Assembly (NCBI GenBank): GCA_029569475.1
Contig: JAKQSZ010000032.1
Location: 1-50,204, forward strand
Length of the DNA stretch: 50,204 nucleotides
Reading direction: 5' to 3'
Source of the DNA: Candidatus Eiseniibacteriota bacterium
GTDB lineage: Bacteria > Eisenbacteria > RBG-16-71-46 > CAIMUX01
Part shown: positions 20,001-27,885 of the stretch, one piece after another
Position numbering within the stretch: the first letter of the stretch is position 1
Layout: each line of letters opens with the position of its first letter
Made by a program: the position numbers and the translations under genes
Notes under the pieces: model-generated
Databases searched by the model: none
The model's input: the letters and a program-made list of their open reading frames with translations, nothing else
What the model was told of the DNA's origin: nothing

Positions 20001-20634
20001 CCCCGATGACCCGGGCGATCCGGACGACCCGGACAGCGATGACCCCGGGAACTCCCACAGCCAGCCGCCTCCAGCACCGCCGGGAAGGCTGACCGTCGAA
20101 CCCGGGGAGCGGGCCAGCCTGCTCCTGCTGCGCTGGAACGCGCCGCCCGAACCCGTGGTGGGCTACTTTGTCCTCGGCCAATCCCCGGGTGCCGGTTGGG
20201 AACGTTTGCACGAGGAACCTCTGACGGTCACGTGGTGGACCCTCGACCTCGATCGACATCCCGCGCTCGTCAAGGTGGCTGTGATCGCCGTCGACAGCGC
20301 CGGACGGACAAGCGAGCGCTCGGCGGAGTTGGCGCTGAGCAGTTCGGCCTGGGTCATTGAGGGACCCTACCCGCACCCCATTGTCGACGAGTGCATCGTC
20401 CGCGTGGCCACCCCACCGGATTATCCCGTCTCGGCTCCGCTGCGGGTCGCCATCCTCGATCTTCGCGGCGGCTCGGTTGGCGAGGTCTACCGCGGACCCG
20501 TACGGCCTGCCACCGTCTACTCCTGGACATGGGAACGGCGGGCCGGGGGCAGCCGGCCGGCCCCCGGGTTCTACTACCTCCTCACCGAGGGAGGAGGGCA
20601 CAAGGAGGTCAGGCCGATCGTCCTGTCCCCCTGA
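17035..20634 (+). CDS. Secreted putative glycoside hydrolase-like protein with fibronectin type III repeats
   Basis: 1199 residues. A signal peptide (hydrophobic core about 36-52, ending near ASG/AP at 58-60) has an unusually long n-region. Residues 62-470 resemble the hypothetical glycosyl hydrolase families (GHL15-like): YDLVVLS opening, a Trp-rich body and an acidic YDGLMMEVLVD motif like the catalytic DGxxxD/E of that group. Fibronectin III-like domains follow at about 485-578, 585-700, 710-820, 830-942 and 1017-1102, several with WTAPGDDG. A Pro-Asp repeat linker occupies about 946-1004. The last 95 residues (1105-1199) look like a FlgD/type IX sorting module (YPHPIVDECIVRV... GFYYLL). 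Likely exported and perhaps surface-bound; substrate unknown. Confidence 0.8.
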   Translation: MKSKPSPCLPQGRGRSAAGAWRSHELALPPSSPARFILFLSLSLALTLAGLGRPLPASGAPEMPHWPKRAQYVCKVGDMTSAQLDTLSRYDLVVLSVGPNTVQELRRRDPGIELFFAWMPQNIVNWSEGSTAWYPDTTWSLIRLAQFYAIQNDWFLYDVNGNRIAEWDGWASNWTRYCPKGTYGTSRGLNYAEWLTQVAIPRMVSGNSAWQPWGPGSSAYDGLMMEVLVDCVGSWGNPAYAIADPDRDGLPEGVDDGCTGGGDQDSLSILYREMNETFHEATSWCQDQGIPVLNNTGNVFMGPSWRTDFSGVKIEGWLSWSDQWFQDWWDWFYGLRDPTNTAMWGPGYKWAETFVNHHGVDAEEGWDRSLLEVRPKPGTSPSTCQRLKRWGLGTTLLGNGYFIYTMDECGLFWQPELDWDFGQPLGEHWREVHSGRTATDTLYVRQFENGFVEVNPNAFVVSGVPAQDSRFGFWQTIEDLSAEAVAPDSVVIAFTAPPPGPSEVESLELRYAQAPITPENWDEALPCSAEPLVPRPGERMELRLGGLDEDTAYYFAARNRVHGRQEPGLSNLATVTTPQIPRDEIPPAMISDLRADRVDSVSTTLVWTATGDDGFSGAAALYDARVSRSPLSEDAWDSAESLDGEPEPSVSGRTDTLDVAGLQPGTTYYFALRAIDEEGNASAWSNVLGLATLEETGPPDPPPPDVDSLPPAPVLDLTLLEVHPGTLTLAWTAPGDDGDEGRAASYDVRFASTEEEIRRWEDANEAGGEPSPAMAGSAETMRIAGLPPATTIFLGLRTTDDAGLVSDLSNLVTATMPDTAPLPPEDPDRTPPDAVDDLTVVAAGSTWITLRWTAPGDDGSAGTAALYDLRFDQRTFGISDWPYLRRAKDEPVPSPGGTHDSLVVSGLLPGTRYFFALRAADEAVNWSALSVVADGVTATAPDSSGPDPDDPDDPGDPDDPDDPDDPGDPDDPDDPTDPDDPDDPDDPTDPDDPGDPDDPDSDDPGNSHSQPPPAPPGRLTVEPGERASLLLLRWNAPPEPVVGYFVLGQSPGAGWERLHEEPLTVTWWTLDLDRHPALVKVAVIAVDSAGRTSERSAELALSSSAWVIEGPYPHPIVDECIVRVATPPDYPVSAPLRVAILDLRGGSVGEVYRGPVRPATVYSWTWERRAGGSRPAPGFYYLLTEGGGHKEVRPIVLSP
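19872..20048 (+). repeat. Pro-Asp repeat tract
   Basis: Degenerate tandem trinucleotide pairs encoding DDP, GDP and TDP units, about 58 residues long, inside the 1199-residue secreted protein. It separates the fourth and fifth fibronectin-like domains, and probably forms an extended, acidic, possibly calcium-sensitive linker. Confidence 0.9.
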
Positions 20635-20709
20635 TCGACGAACGAAGCGCCCCTGCGATCGGATGAAACTCGTCCAGCGCTTGCCGCTGCCGCCCGGGGA
20701 CTCCGCTGA

Positions 20710-20725
20710 TCCGCGGCGCCGCGGA
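20710..20725. terminator. Perfect 16-bp GC palindrome, possible transcription end hairpin
   Basis: TCCGCGGCGCCGCGGA reads the same on both strands, 75 bases after the stop of the secreted protein gene. There is no T tract, so it would not be a classical intrinsic terminator; a protein-binding palindrome is the alternative. Confidence 0.3.
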
Positions 20726-20765
20726 CCAGGCTGGTAGCGCAATTCCGCACGATTCTGTTCCTGAG

Positions 20766-20794
20766 TTGAACAGTCCCACGTTCTCTGATAAGCT
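20766..20794 (+). promoter_or_regulatory. Weak candidate promoter for the 217-residue protein
   Basis: TTGAAC (20766-20771), a 17-base spacer, and TAAGCT (20789-20794), in the most A/T-rich stretch of this gap. The -10 matches only three of six consensus bases. Confidence 0.3.
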
Positions 20795-20881
20795 CAATCA
20801 TTCCAAAAACTTCCATGCAACATGCCTCACCCCCCCAGCGTCTTGGGTGCCGGGGAAACGTGGTTCATGGAGGATCCGCCG

Positions 20882-21535
20882 ATGACTCTGCCGGAACCGA
20901 CCTACTCTGCCGGCACGCTCGCCCATTGGCATGGCACCTATCACCTGGCTCGCCTGCGCAGCGACTCCGCGCTTCAACCGGTCGCCGAGAACTTCGCAAC
21001 CGCCCAGCTCCGGCTCACCGGCCTTTGGGAGGAGTTCGTGGCCCTGGAGTCGAAGGTGGCGGCGGGCCTGGGCGAACTCGATAGCTGCCTGCTCCACCTG
21101 GCGCGTGCCTGGAATGCCATGGCCGAGCGGAGCGCCGTGTCACGGGCCGCTTCCCGGCCTGCGCTTCTCGGCAGCCCGGAGGAACAGCTCTCCCAGGCGG
21201 AAGCAGCGCTGTGCGCGCTGGAACAACCGATCGAAGCGCTCGAGGCGCATCCCGACATGCGCGAGGAAGAACGGACGGAGAACCATGCGGTAGCGGACTT
21301 GCGCCGGTGCGCGAGGCGAATGCGCACGGCGATGGACCGCTGCGAAGCGCTCTGTCGGTCCTACCGCGAGTCGCGCAGCGCCCTCGACCGCGCCGTGGAA
21401 GGCTGGTTCGACGCCTACAAGCGAAGCCTGCGGGCGCTGCAGCTGCGCAACCTGAGGACGGCGGAGTGGCCCGCGATGCCGGGTCAGTCCAACGCCGTCT
21501 CGAGCGCGCCCTCCTCGGGCCAGGGAGGATCGTAG
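20882..21535 (+). CDS. Hypothetical protein, mostly helical
   Basis: 217 residues from ATG 20882, chosen because a GGAGG lies eight bases upstream; the frame is open from 20822. No family recognised. The protein has no signal peptide or membrane segment. It is Ala/Leu/Glu/Arg-rich with heptad-like spacing (for example ALESKVAAGLGELDSCLLHL), so a helical bundle or coiled coil is likely; three Cys occur in the second half. Its last 52 bases overlap the 3' end of the convergent truA gene. It could be a lineage-specific protein tied to the preceding secreted gene, but nothing shows this. Confidence 0.6.
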   Translation: MTLPEPTYSAGTLAHWHGTYHLARLRSDSALQPVAENFATAQLRLTGLWEEFVALESKVAAGLGELDSCLLHLARAWNAMAERSAVSRAASRPALLGSPEEQLSQAEAALCALEQPIEALEAHPDMREEERTENHAVADLRRCARRMRTAMDRCEALCRSYRESRSALDRAVEGWFDAYKRSLRALQLRNLRTAEWPAMPGQSNAVSSAPSSGQGGS

Positions 21536-22335
21536 CCGACGCGGTGAAGGTAGAGACCGCAGGCCGGCACGAGCGGTCCGGCGGCCCGGCGATCGCCGCC
21601 TTCGAGGATGCGGCCCATCTGCTCGGGGCGCAGGCGGCCCCGGCCGATCTCGAGGAAGGTGCCGACCAGAATGCGGACCATCTGGTAGAGGAAGCGGTTG
21701 CTGCGCACCGTGAACACCAGTCCGCGCCGCCATACGCTCCAACCGATCTCGTGAATGCAGCAACCGAAGGGGGCCTCCGGCTGCGTGGTGAACGCGCGGA
21801 ACTCGTGCTCGCCGAGCAGGACCTCGCACGCCGCCTGCATGGCCGGCGGATCCGGCCAGGAACGCGGGACATGGGCCCGGCCGCGCCAGAACGGGCTCGC
21901 CTCGCGCGCGAGCAGATAGCGATAGGACCTCCAGCGCGCGGAGAAGCGGGCGGAGAAACCTTCGGGAGCCTCGTCGAGGGAGCGGATCCTGATGTCGGGC
22001 GGAAGATGCGCGTTGAGGGCCGCCTGCAGGCGCTCCGGCGCCAGCACGGTCACCGCCCGGAAGCTGCAGGTCTGGTTGAGGGCATGAACGCCCGCATCGG
22101 TCCGCCCGGCTCCCTGCACGCGCGAGGAGGATCGAACGATGATCCCCAGGGCGCGTTCAATCTCTCCCTGGACCGTTGGCAGGCGGGGCTGGAACTGCCA
22201 GCCGTGAAAACGCCCCCCGTCATAGGCGACCACCCCGCGGAAGAGGGTTCCTCCTTCGGGACCCGGCGACGCGTTGGTCGTGCCTGCCATGGGCGCCGGC
22301 GCCGGAGTGGCCGGGCTGTCTTGCGGCGCGCTCAA
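21484..22335 (-). CDS. truA: tRNA pseudouridine(38-40) synthase TruA
   Basis: 283 residues. Catalytic Asp80 sits in QGAGRTDAGVHALNQ; YDGGRFHGWQ near residue 38 and the late LYQMVR motif are typical. It isomerises uridines at positions 38-40 in the tRNA anticodon arm. A TTG at 22335 overlaps the asd stop (TTGA) and is taken as start; an in-frame ATG at 22290 would drop 15 low-complexity residues and is a real alternative. Convergent with the helical protein gene, overlapping by 52 bases. Confidence 0.94.
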   Translation of the reverse strand: MSAPQDSPATPAPAPMAGTTNASPGPEGGTLFRGVVAYDGGRFHGWQFQPRLPTVQGEIERALGIIVRSSSRVQGAGRTDAGVHALNQTCSFRAVTVLAPERLQAALNAHLPPDIRIRSLDEAPEGFSARFSARWRSYRYLLAREASPFWRGRAHVPRSWPDPPAMQAACEVLLGEHEFRAFTTQPEAPFGCCIHEIGWSVWRRGLVFTVRSNRFLYQMVRILVGTFLEIGRGRLRPEQMGRILEGGDRRAAGPLVPACGLYLHRVGYDPPWPEEGALETALD

Positions 22336-23441
22336 CGGGAAACGAGCTCCCTCTCGCGAATCGCCTGCACGATCTGCACGGCATTGAGCGCCGCCCCTTT
22401 GCGCAGGTTGTCGGCCACCACCCAGAGATGAAGACCACGAGGATCCGAGCGGTCGGCGCGGATGCGTCCCACCCAGACCGGATCGGTTCCGACCGCCGCC
22501 GCCGGCGTCGGATAGGCGCCGGTGGACGGATCATCCAGGACACGAACCCCGGGCGCCGCCGCCAGCAGCAGGCGCGCTTCCTCCGCCGAGACGGGTTCCT
22601 CCGTCTGCAGGTACACGGCCTCGGAGTGCGCGACTTCCACCGGCACGCGCACGCAGGTGGGATGGACCGCCAGCGCCGGCATGTCCAGGATCTTGCGGGT
22701 CTCCTGGATCATCTTCTCCTCCTCGCGGGTGAAGCCGTCGGGAAGGAAGACATCGCAGTGCGGGATGACATTGCCGTCCAGCGGGCACGGGAAGACCGGC
22801 GGAGCGGGCACCGGGGCTTGACCGGCGTGTGGCAACGCCGAGGCGACGTGCGACGCCGCCGGCACGGCGCCGGAACTCTCCGGACTCACGTTCGCCGGAG
22901 CGCCCGCGGCCGATGCCGCTTCGCGCTCCGCCCGCAGCGCCAGTACGCCGGCGTATCCCTTCCCCGAGGCGGACTGGTAGGTGGCGACAAAGACGCTGCG
23001 CAGTCCATACCGCCGCCGGATCGGCTCCAGCGCGACCACCAGCTGGATCGTCGAACAATTCGGGTTGGCGATCAGCCCCGGCTTCTCGGGGATCGCCGAG
23101 GCATTGACCTCCGGAACCACCAGCGGGACGTCGGGGGCCATGCGCCAGCGGGAGGAGTTGTCGATGACCCAGGCGCCCTCCGCCACACCCACCGGGGCCC
23201 AGACCTCCGACGCCGCCGCCCCCGCGGAGAAGAGGGCGAGGTCGGCGCCCTCGAAGGCCTCCTTCGTGGGAGGCTCGACGACGAGTTCGCGCCCCAGGGC
23301 TCGCACCCGTCGTCCGGCCGATCGCGCCCCGGCCAGCAGGCGGAGGTCGCGGATCGACAGACCCGTCGACTCCAGGCACTCCAGCATGGCGCGGCCGACC
23401 GCGCCCGTCGCCCCAAGAACCACCACGTTCCAGCTCTTCAA
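22332..23441 (-). CDS. asd: Aspartate-semialdehyde dehydrogenase
   Basis: 369 residues from TTG 23441, chosen because GGAGGG lies five bases upstream and the protein then begins KSWNVVVLGATGAVG, the NADP-binding start expected. Catalytic Cys129 is in ANPNCSTIQ; His272 (EVAHSEAV) is the likely acid-base residue. It makes aspartate semialdehyde for lysine/diaminopimelate, threonine and methionine. Longer than the usual 335-345 residues because of an Ala/Pro-rich insert at about 174-216. dapA and dapB of the same pathway are in the next minus-strand operon. Confidence 0.94.
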   Translation of the reverse strand: MKSWNVVVLGATGAVGRAMLECLESTGLSIRDLRLLAGARSAGRRVRALGRELVVEPPTKEAFEGADLALFSAGAAASEVWAPVGVAEGAWVIDNSSRWRMAPDVPLVVPEVNASAIPEKPGLIANPNCSTIQLVVALEPIRRRYGLRSVFVATYQSASGKGYAGVLALRAEREAASAAGAPANVSPESSGAVPAASHVASALPHAGQAPVPAPPVFPCPLDGNVIPHCDVFLPDGFTREEEKMIQETRKILDMPALAVHPTCVRVPVEVAHSEAVYLQTEEPVSAEEARLLLAAAPGVRVLDDPSTGAYPTPAAAVGTDPVWVGRIRADRSDPRGLHLWVVADNLRKGAALNAVQIVQAIRERELVSR

Positions 23442-23572
23442 GTCTTCCCTCCGCAGTCCTCGGCCGTCAGTCGAATGTCCAGGGGACGCCCAGGAACGTC
23501 CGGCCCTGCGCCCCCCCTTGGGAAGCCGGCGCAAGGCGCGCCGCCGTCACGAAGACCATCGCCACGCGGAAC

Positions 23573-24844
23573 TCATGCACTCTGTCCAGGCGAAGGGGCG
23601 CGGCGCCCGGGCGCCATCGTTGCTCCGCGCGGCCGCCGGCTGAGCAGGCGCAACCAGAGCCCCTTGAGGTACTCCCCCTGCGGATGATCGAGGTGGACCG
23701 GATGGTCCGGGGCGGGGCCGAGGCGCCCGAGCAACTGCAGCGAAGCGCCTGCGTCGACCGCCGCGCCGAAGACGACCTTCTGGAAAAGATCGGCCGAGAT
23801 GTGCTGCGAGCAGCTGAAGGTCCAGATGAGGGCCCCGGGACGGGCGCGCGCGAAGGAGCGCAGGTGGAGATCCTTGTACGCCCGCAACGCGCGCTCCACG
23901 CTCGACCGGTCCTTGGCGAAGGGAGGCGGATCGAGGACGAGCAGGTCGAACTCGCGCGTTTCCTGGCGCAGATACCGGAAGACGTCCTCCCCCGAAATCT
24001 CCAGCCGCTCAGCCGGCAGACCGTTGCGGGTCCAGTTCTCCCGCGTCAGTTCACGGGCGGTCGCGGAGGATTCGATCTGCACGACCCGCTCGGCGCCTCC
24101 GCGGCCCGCGTAGACCGAGAAGGCTCCCGTGTAGCCGAAGAGGTTGAGCGTGTCGCGGCCCGCGGCGAGCGAGCGCACGTGGGCGCGGTTCTCGCGCTGG
24201 TCGAGGTAGAAGCCGGTCTTCTGTCCCCCCTCGAGATCGACCAGGAAACGCAGCCCGTGCTCCAAGATCTCGACCGGCCCGCCGGGCCCGCGGCCGCGCA
24301 GCCAGGCCTGCGCCGGGCCGCCCTCGTGAAGGATCTCGCGGCGAGCCTGCTCCCCCCGTTCCAGGATCCCGGCCGGCCGCAGCGTCGACTCCAGGGCATC
24401 GAGCCAGGGTTCGCGCAGCCGGTGCATTCCGGCGGTCAACGTCTGCACCGCGAGGTAGCTCCCGTAGCGATCGACGACGAGCCCCGCCAACTCATCCCCT
24501 TCCCCGTTGACCAGGCGCGCCGCCGTGGTCTGCTCCGGGTGGATCAGGGCAGCGCGGTTGGACACCGCCCGAGCGATCCGTTCCTCGAAGAAGGCGGTAT
24601 CGATCGGCCGTTCTTCCCAGGACAGCACGCGCGCGATGATCTGGCTGTCCGGCTGCACCGTGCCGCGGCCGAGGAAGGTTCCGTCGCTGCCGAAGATATC
24701 GCCCACGTCCCCCGGTTGCGCCCCGGCCAGCGCCTCCACCTCGGCCACCGCGCCGGTGAAGACCCAGGGATGCCGCAGGCGCAGGGATCGCTCCCGGTCC
24801 GGCTTGAGGCGGATGTGATAGCCGACGTCGCCAGGCTTCGTCAT
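23573..24844 (-). CDS. RlmI-family 23S rRNA (cytosine-C5) methyltransferase
   Basis: 423 residues from ATG 24844. An N-terminal PUA domain (about 1-80, HPWVFTGAV) is followed by an EEHEA-like region and a Rossmann methyltransferase domain with NLFGYTGAFSVYAGRGGA (SAM site), LLVLDPPPFAKDR (motif IV) and FSCSQH (catalytic Cys region). These define the RlmI/RlmK-like SAM-dependent methyltransferases acting on large-subunit rRNA. It follows lnt by 43 bases. The exact target base cannot be told from sequence, so no gene symbol is given. Confidence 0.9.
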   Translation of the reverse strand: MTKPGDVGYHIRLKPDRERSLRLRHPWVFTGAVAEVEALAGAQPGDVGDIFGSDGTFLGRGTVQPDSQIIARVLSWEERPIDTAFFEERIARAVSNRAALIHPEQTTAARLVNGEGDELAGLVVDRYGSYLAVQTLTAGMHRLREPWLDALESTLRPAGILERGEQARREILHEGGPAQAWLRGRGPGGPVEILEHGLRFLVDLEGGQKTGFYLDQRENRAHVRSLAAGRDTLNLFGYTGAFSVYAGRGGAERVVQIESSATARELTRENWTRNGLPAERLEISGEDVFRYLRQETREFDLLVLDPPPFAKDRSSVERALRAYKDLHLRSFARARPGALIWTFSCSQHISADLFQKVVFGAAVDAGASLQLLGRLGPAPDHPVHLDHPQGEYLKGLWLRLLSRRPRGATMAPGRRAPSPGQSA

Positions 24845-24887
24845 GGACCAGGTTCCTCCCGCGGCGCCGAGGTCTCCGGCGACCCGC

Positions 24888-26684
24888 TCATGTCCTTTCA
24901 CCCGAAACGCCGGGCGCCGGCGCGGCGCTCCGTCGCCAACGGCCGATGCCGGCGGATGAGCCAGTGGCCCGCCGCCACGCGATGCGACCGGCCATGGCCG
25001 AAGCGCCGGTCGCCAGAACGATCGCCCAGAGGGCCGCGATGATCCAGTCCCCCAGCCGCGTATAGAGCGATCCGCCGCGGCCCGGCGGCAGATCGGCGCG
25101 GATCTCCGCCGGAACAAAGGTCGGGGTGGCCTGCGAGACGCGCCCCCACGGATCCACAAAGAAGCTGATCCCCGTGTTGGCGCAACGCGCCAGCGGCGTG
25201 CGATTCTCCACCGCCCGCAGCACCGCCATCTCCGCGTGCTGCCGCGGTCCGGCGCTGCGGCCGAACCAGAAGTCGTTGGTCGTGTTGACCAGATAGTGCG
25301 CTCCCTTGCGCACCTGCGCGCGCGCGATCTCCGGAAAGATCGACTCGAAGCAGATCAGGCAGCCGAAGGACCAGCCGGCGGCCCGGAAGAGTTCCTGGTC
25401 TCCCCCCTTGCTGAAGTCCGACTGGCCGAAGTTGAGCACGCCCAGCCAGGGAGCCTCGTCGTGGAAGGGCATTGCCTCGCTGAAGGGCACCAGGTGCGTC
25501 TTGTAGTACCGCTGGACCGGCATCCCGTCGGGGTTGTACAGGATGGCCGCATTGTACGCCTCGTGCACGCCGCCCGGGCGCTGGATCGCGTCGAGCGTGC
25601 CGACCAGCACCCACGTCTGCAGCCGCTCGACGGTCTGGCTGACCTTGCGCTCCAGCTCCGGCCGCCAGGTCAGGACCAGGGGGGCCGAGGTCTCCGGCCA
25701 GATGATCAGGTCGGCCTCCGTTCGAGCGGCCGTCTCCGTGCGCACCAGGAGGTCGTCGATCACCATGTGCTCGAATCCGGGGCGCCACTTGATCTCCCGC
25801 GGGGTGTTGGGTTGCACCAGCACGACACGCAGGTGGGCCGGTCTTTCCGACGCCGTCCCGGCGACCGCGGGATGGCCGTTCTCCGGATGGCCGGCCAGAT
25901 AGAGAGCTCCGCCCAGCCACGGCACCACCGCTACAGCCACGGCGGCCGCAATCCTCGGAAGCACGCGTCCCGGGCAACGAGCGCGGCCTTCGCCTGGCAA
26001 CGCCGCCGCGAGCCGGGCTTCCCAGGACCCCAGGGCCGCGGCCAACAGGGCATTGACCGAGAGGATCCAGAACGGCAAGACCCAGTAGCCCGCCAGCGAG
26101 GCCATCTGGAGCGCCGCCGGGTGCGGAGCGAGAGCGTAGCCAAGCGAACCCCAGGGAAAGGCCAGTTGTCCGATCGAGCGGAGATGGTCCAGGAGCGGCC
26201 AGGTCACCGCCAGCATGGCCGCTCCGCTCACGCCGGCGCCTCGTTCCAGCCAGCCCGCCAGGGCGGCCGCCGCGCCGAAGAAGACCGCCAGGTACGCGGC
26301 CATGAAGAGGAGCGCCGGAAACATCAATCCCGGGACCGTGATCTCCTCGTTGGAGAGGAAGAGGATCCAGTGCAGCAGCAGCAGGAAGAAGACGATCGCG
26401 CAGGTGAAGCCCAGCAGGAACCGGGTGCGCGGGGCCGGCGAGGCGCCGCCGCGCGCGGCGATCGGCGGTCCTCCGCAGCCATCCGGGGCCTCCGCCGGGC
26501 TCGGCCCGATCGGGAGACGCGGCGAGGTGCAGGCCCAGAACAGCGGCACCAGCGCCACGAAGACCAGCCAGCGGGCCCCGATCGGGGGGAAGGCGGCCGA
26601 GAGGAAGACCCCCGAGGCAATCGCCGCAAGGTAGCGCGGGGCGGGTTGACGGCGGCGCCCCGGCGATGTTAGGGTAGCGGTCAC
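24888..26684 (-). CDS. lnt: Apolipoprotein N-acyltransferase Lnt
   Basis: 598 residues. Several membrane segments in the first 265 residues precede a nitrilase-like periplasmic domain. The triad is Glu331 (WPETSAPL), Lys395 (RYYKTHLVPFSE) and Cys445 (GCLICFESIFPE). It adds the third acyl chain to lipoproteins, the step before Lol sorting, which fits the lolCD genes in this window. A Pro/Gly/Ala-rich insert (about 54-86) lies in an early loop. The start is a GTG at 26684 with no strong ribosome binding site; the rpsT promoter is divergent and overlaps this region. Confidence 0.94.
   Translation of the reverse strand: MTATLTSPGRRRQPAPRYLAAIASGVFLSAAFPPIGARWLVFVALVPLFWACTSPRLPIGPSPAEAPDGCGGPPIAARGGASPAPRTRFLLGFTCAIVFFLLLLHWILFLSNEEITVPGLMFPALLFMAAYLAVFFGAAAALAGWLERGAGVSGAAMLAVTWPLLDHLRSIGQLAFPWGSLGYALAPHPAALQMASLAGYWVLPFWILSVNALLAAALGSWEARLAAALPGEGRARCPGRVLPRIAAAVAVAVVPWLGGALYLAGHPENGHPAVAGTASERPAHLRVVLVQPNTPREIKWRPGFEHMVIDDLLVRTETAARTEADLIIWPETSAPLVLTWRPELERKVSQTVERLQTWVLVGTLDAIQRPGGVHEAYNAAILYNPDGMPVQRYYKTHLVPFSEAMPFHDEAPWLGVLNFGQSDFSKGGDQELFRAAGWSFGCLICFESIFPEIARAQVRKGAHYLVNTTNDFWFGRSAGPRQHAEMAVLRAVENRTPLARCANTGISFFVDPWGRVSQATPTFVPAEIRADLPPGRGGSLYTRLGDWIIAALWAIVLATGASAMAGRIAWRRATGSSAGIGRWRRSAAPAPGVSGERT
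26646..26675 (+). promoter_or_regulatory. Candidate promoter for rpsT
   Basis: TTGACG (26646-26651), 18-base spacer, TAGGGT (26670-26675). Transcription would begin near 26682, leaving a leader of about 100 bases. It overlaps the lnt start on the other strand. Confidence 0.45.
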
Positions 26685-26785
26685 TTTGCGTTTCCAGGCA
26701 AGCAGGAAGGCGCGACCTGGCCGCCCCGTAGGTGCGGAGCCGCCGGGGGTGGCGCGCCGTCATCCATGACCAAGGAGCAGAACCG

Positions 26786-27052
26786 ATGCCTCAGCATGCT
26801 TCCGCCAAGAAGCGGATGCAGACCAACGAGCGCGACCGCCAGCGGAACCGCGCGGTCAAATCGCAGGTGCGCGGAGCGATCAAGTCCCTGCAGGGCGCGT
26901 TGAAGACCGACGAAGCCGCCGCCCAACTGAGCAACACCCACTCGGTCCTGGACAAGGCGTCCAAGAAGGGTGTCCTCCACCCGCGCAAGGTGGACCGGAT
27001 GAAGTCGCGCCTGGCGAAGGCCGCTCACCGGAGCAAGTCGTCCACGCAGTGA
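26786..27052 (+). CDS. rpsT: 30S ribosomal protein S20
   Basis: 88 residues, normal for S20; a basic helical protein binding 16S rRNA. PQHASAKKRMQTNERDRQRN and the C-terminal KVDRMKSRLAK are typical. ATG 26786 follows AAGGAG at good spacing; the frame is open a little further upstream without support. It is the only plus-strand gene between two minus-strand operons, and its last 28 bases overlap the 3' end of dapB. Confidence 0.95.
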   Translation: MPQHASAKKRMQTNERDRQRNRAVKSQVRGAIKSLQGALKTDEAAAQLSNTHSVLDKASKKGVLHPRKVDRMKSRLAKAAHRSKSSTQ

Positions 27053-27885
27053 TCCAGCGTGTAGAGGCCGGGTTCCCTACCGGCCAGCCACCGCAGGGCG
27101 GTCAGCGTACCCCGTACGAAGGCCGCCCGATCCGACACCCGGTGCGTCAGCTCGATCGACTCTGACGGCCCGCCGAGCAGGCACCGGTGCTCGCCCACCC
27201 CCTCGGGCAGACGGACCGCGTGGATCCCCACCTCCCCCGCCGGGCGCTTTCCCACCAGGCCGCTGCGGCCGTGCTTCTGTTCCCCGCCACGCCGCCCGGT
27301 CCAGACCTCCGCCAGGGACAACGCCGTGCCGCTCGGCGCATCCAGCTTGCCGCCATGGTGGGTCTCGACGATCTCCAATTCCCAGCTCGTTGGCAGAAGT
27401 TCCGCAGCCACCCGAAGCATGCGCCTGACCAGGGCCACGCCCAGGCTCATGTTGGGCGACCAGAGGACCGGCACGGAACGGGCCGCCGACTCGAGGGCGG
27501 CGCGGGAAGCCGGGGTGAGCCCGGTCGTGCCCGACACCCAGGCGCATCGCAGCTTCTCGATGTCCGGACCGATGCGTTCGGGAGCGTCGCCCCGCGTGAA
27601 CTCCACGGCCACGTCGATGCGCCCGGCCGCGACGGAGGCGAGCCCCCACGAAACGCCCCCGGCCCCGATGCGGGTGTTCTCTCCCGCGGAGGCATCCGGC
27701 GCGGCGCCGCCCGCTCCGGCGGGGGCAAGCGCAAGGTCGACCCGGGCCGCCGTCACGAGGTCGCTGCTGGCGTCGATCGCCTGGACCAGGAGCGTGCCCA
27801 TGCGCCCCGCCGCGCCCACGACGGCGACACGGATCGCGTCGGGCTTGGTCCGTTCCGGCCAGCCGGCGAGAGGTCCGGCGCTCAC
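27025..27885 (-). CDS. dapB: 4-hydroxy-tetrahydrodipicolinate reductase DapB
   Basis: 286 residues; the second step of the diaminopimelate branch. Nucleotide-binding VVGAAGRMG (22-30) and the signature ETHHGGKLDAPSGTA (174-188), with catalytic His176/His177 and Lys180, are present. The GTG start overlaps the dapA stop (GTGA, 27882-27885). The Gly/Ala-rich stretch at about 55-78 is longer than in typical enzymes. The 3' end overlaps rpsT by 28 bases. Confidence 0.95.
   Translation of the reverse strand: MSAGPLAGWPERTKPDAIRVAVVGAAGRMGTLLVQAIDASSDLVTAARVDLALAPAGAGGAAPDASAGENTRIGAGGVSWGLASVAAGRIDVAVEFTRGDAPERIGPDIEKLRCAWVSGTTGLTPASRAALESAARSVPVLWSPNMSLGVALVRRMLRVAAELLPTSWELEIVETHHGGKLDAPSGTALSLAEVWTGRRGGEQKHGRSGLVGKRPAGEVGIHAVRLPEGVGEHRCLLGGPSESIELTHRVSDRAAFVRGTLTALRWLAGREPGLYTLDHCVDDLLR

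Larger units (their letters stand above)
20635..20881. other. Intergenic region with palindrome and possible promoter
   Basis: 247 bases between two plus-strand genes. It contains a perfect 16-base palindrome (20710-20725), then an A/T-richer segment with a weak promoter candidate (20766-20794). No gene is seen. Confidence 0.5.

Noticed and set aside
19872..20048. Pro-Asp repeat tract as a CRISPR-like array
   Set aside because: No unique spacers; it is a continuous degenerate codon repeat in frame within a gene.
17032..20742. 1236-codon minus-strand frame opposite the secreted protein
   Set aside because: The plus frame has signal peptide, Fn3 motifs and a sorting module; the minus frame has none. 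Its Val/Ile/Arg repeat is the reverse of the Pro-Asp tract.
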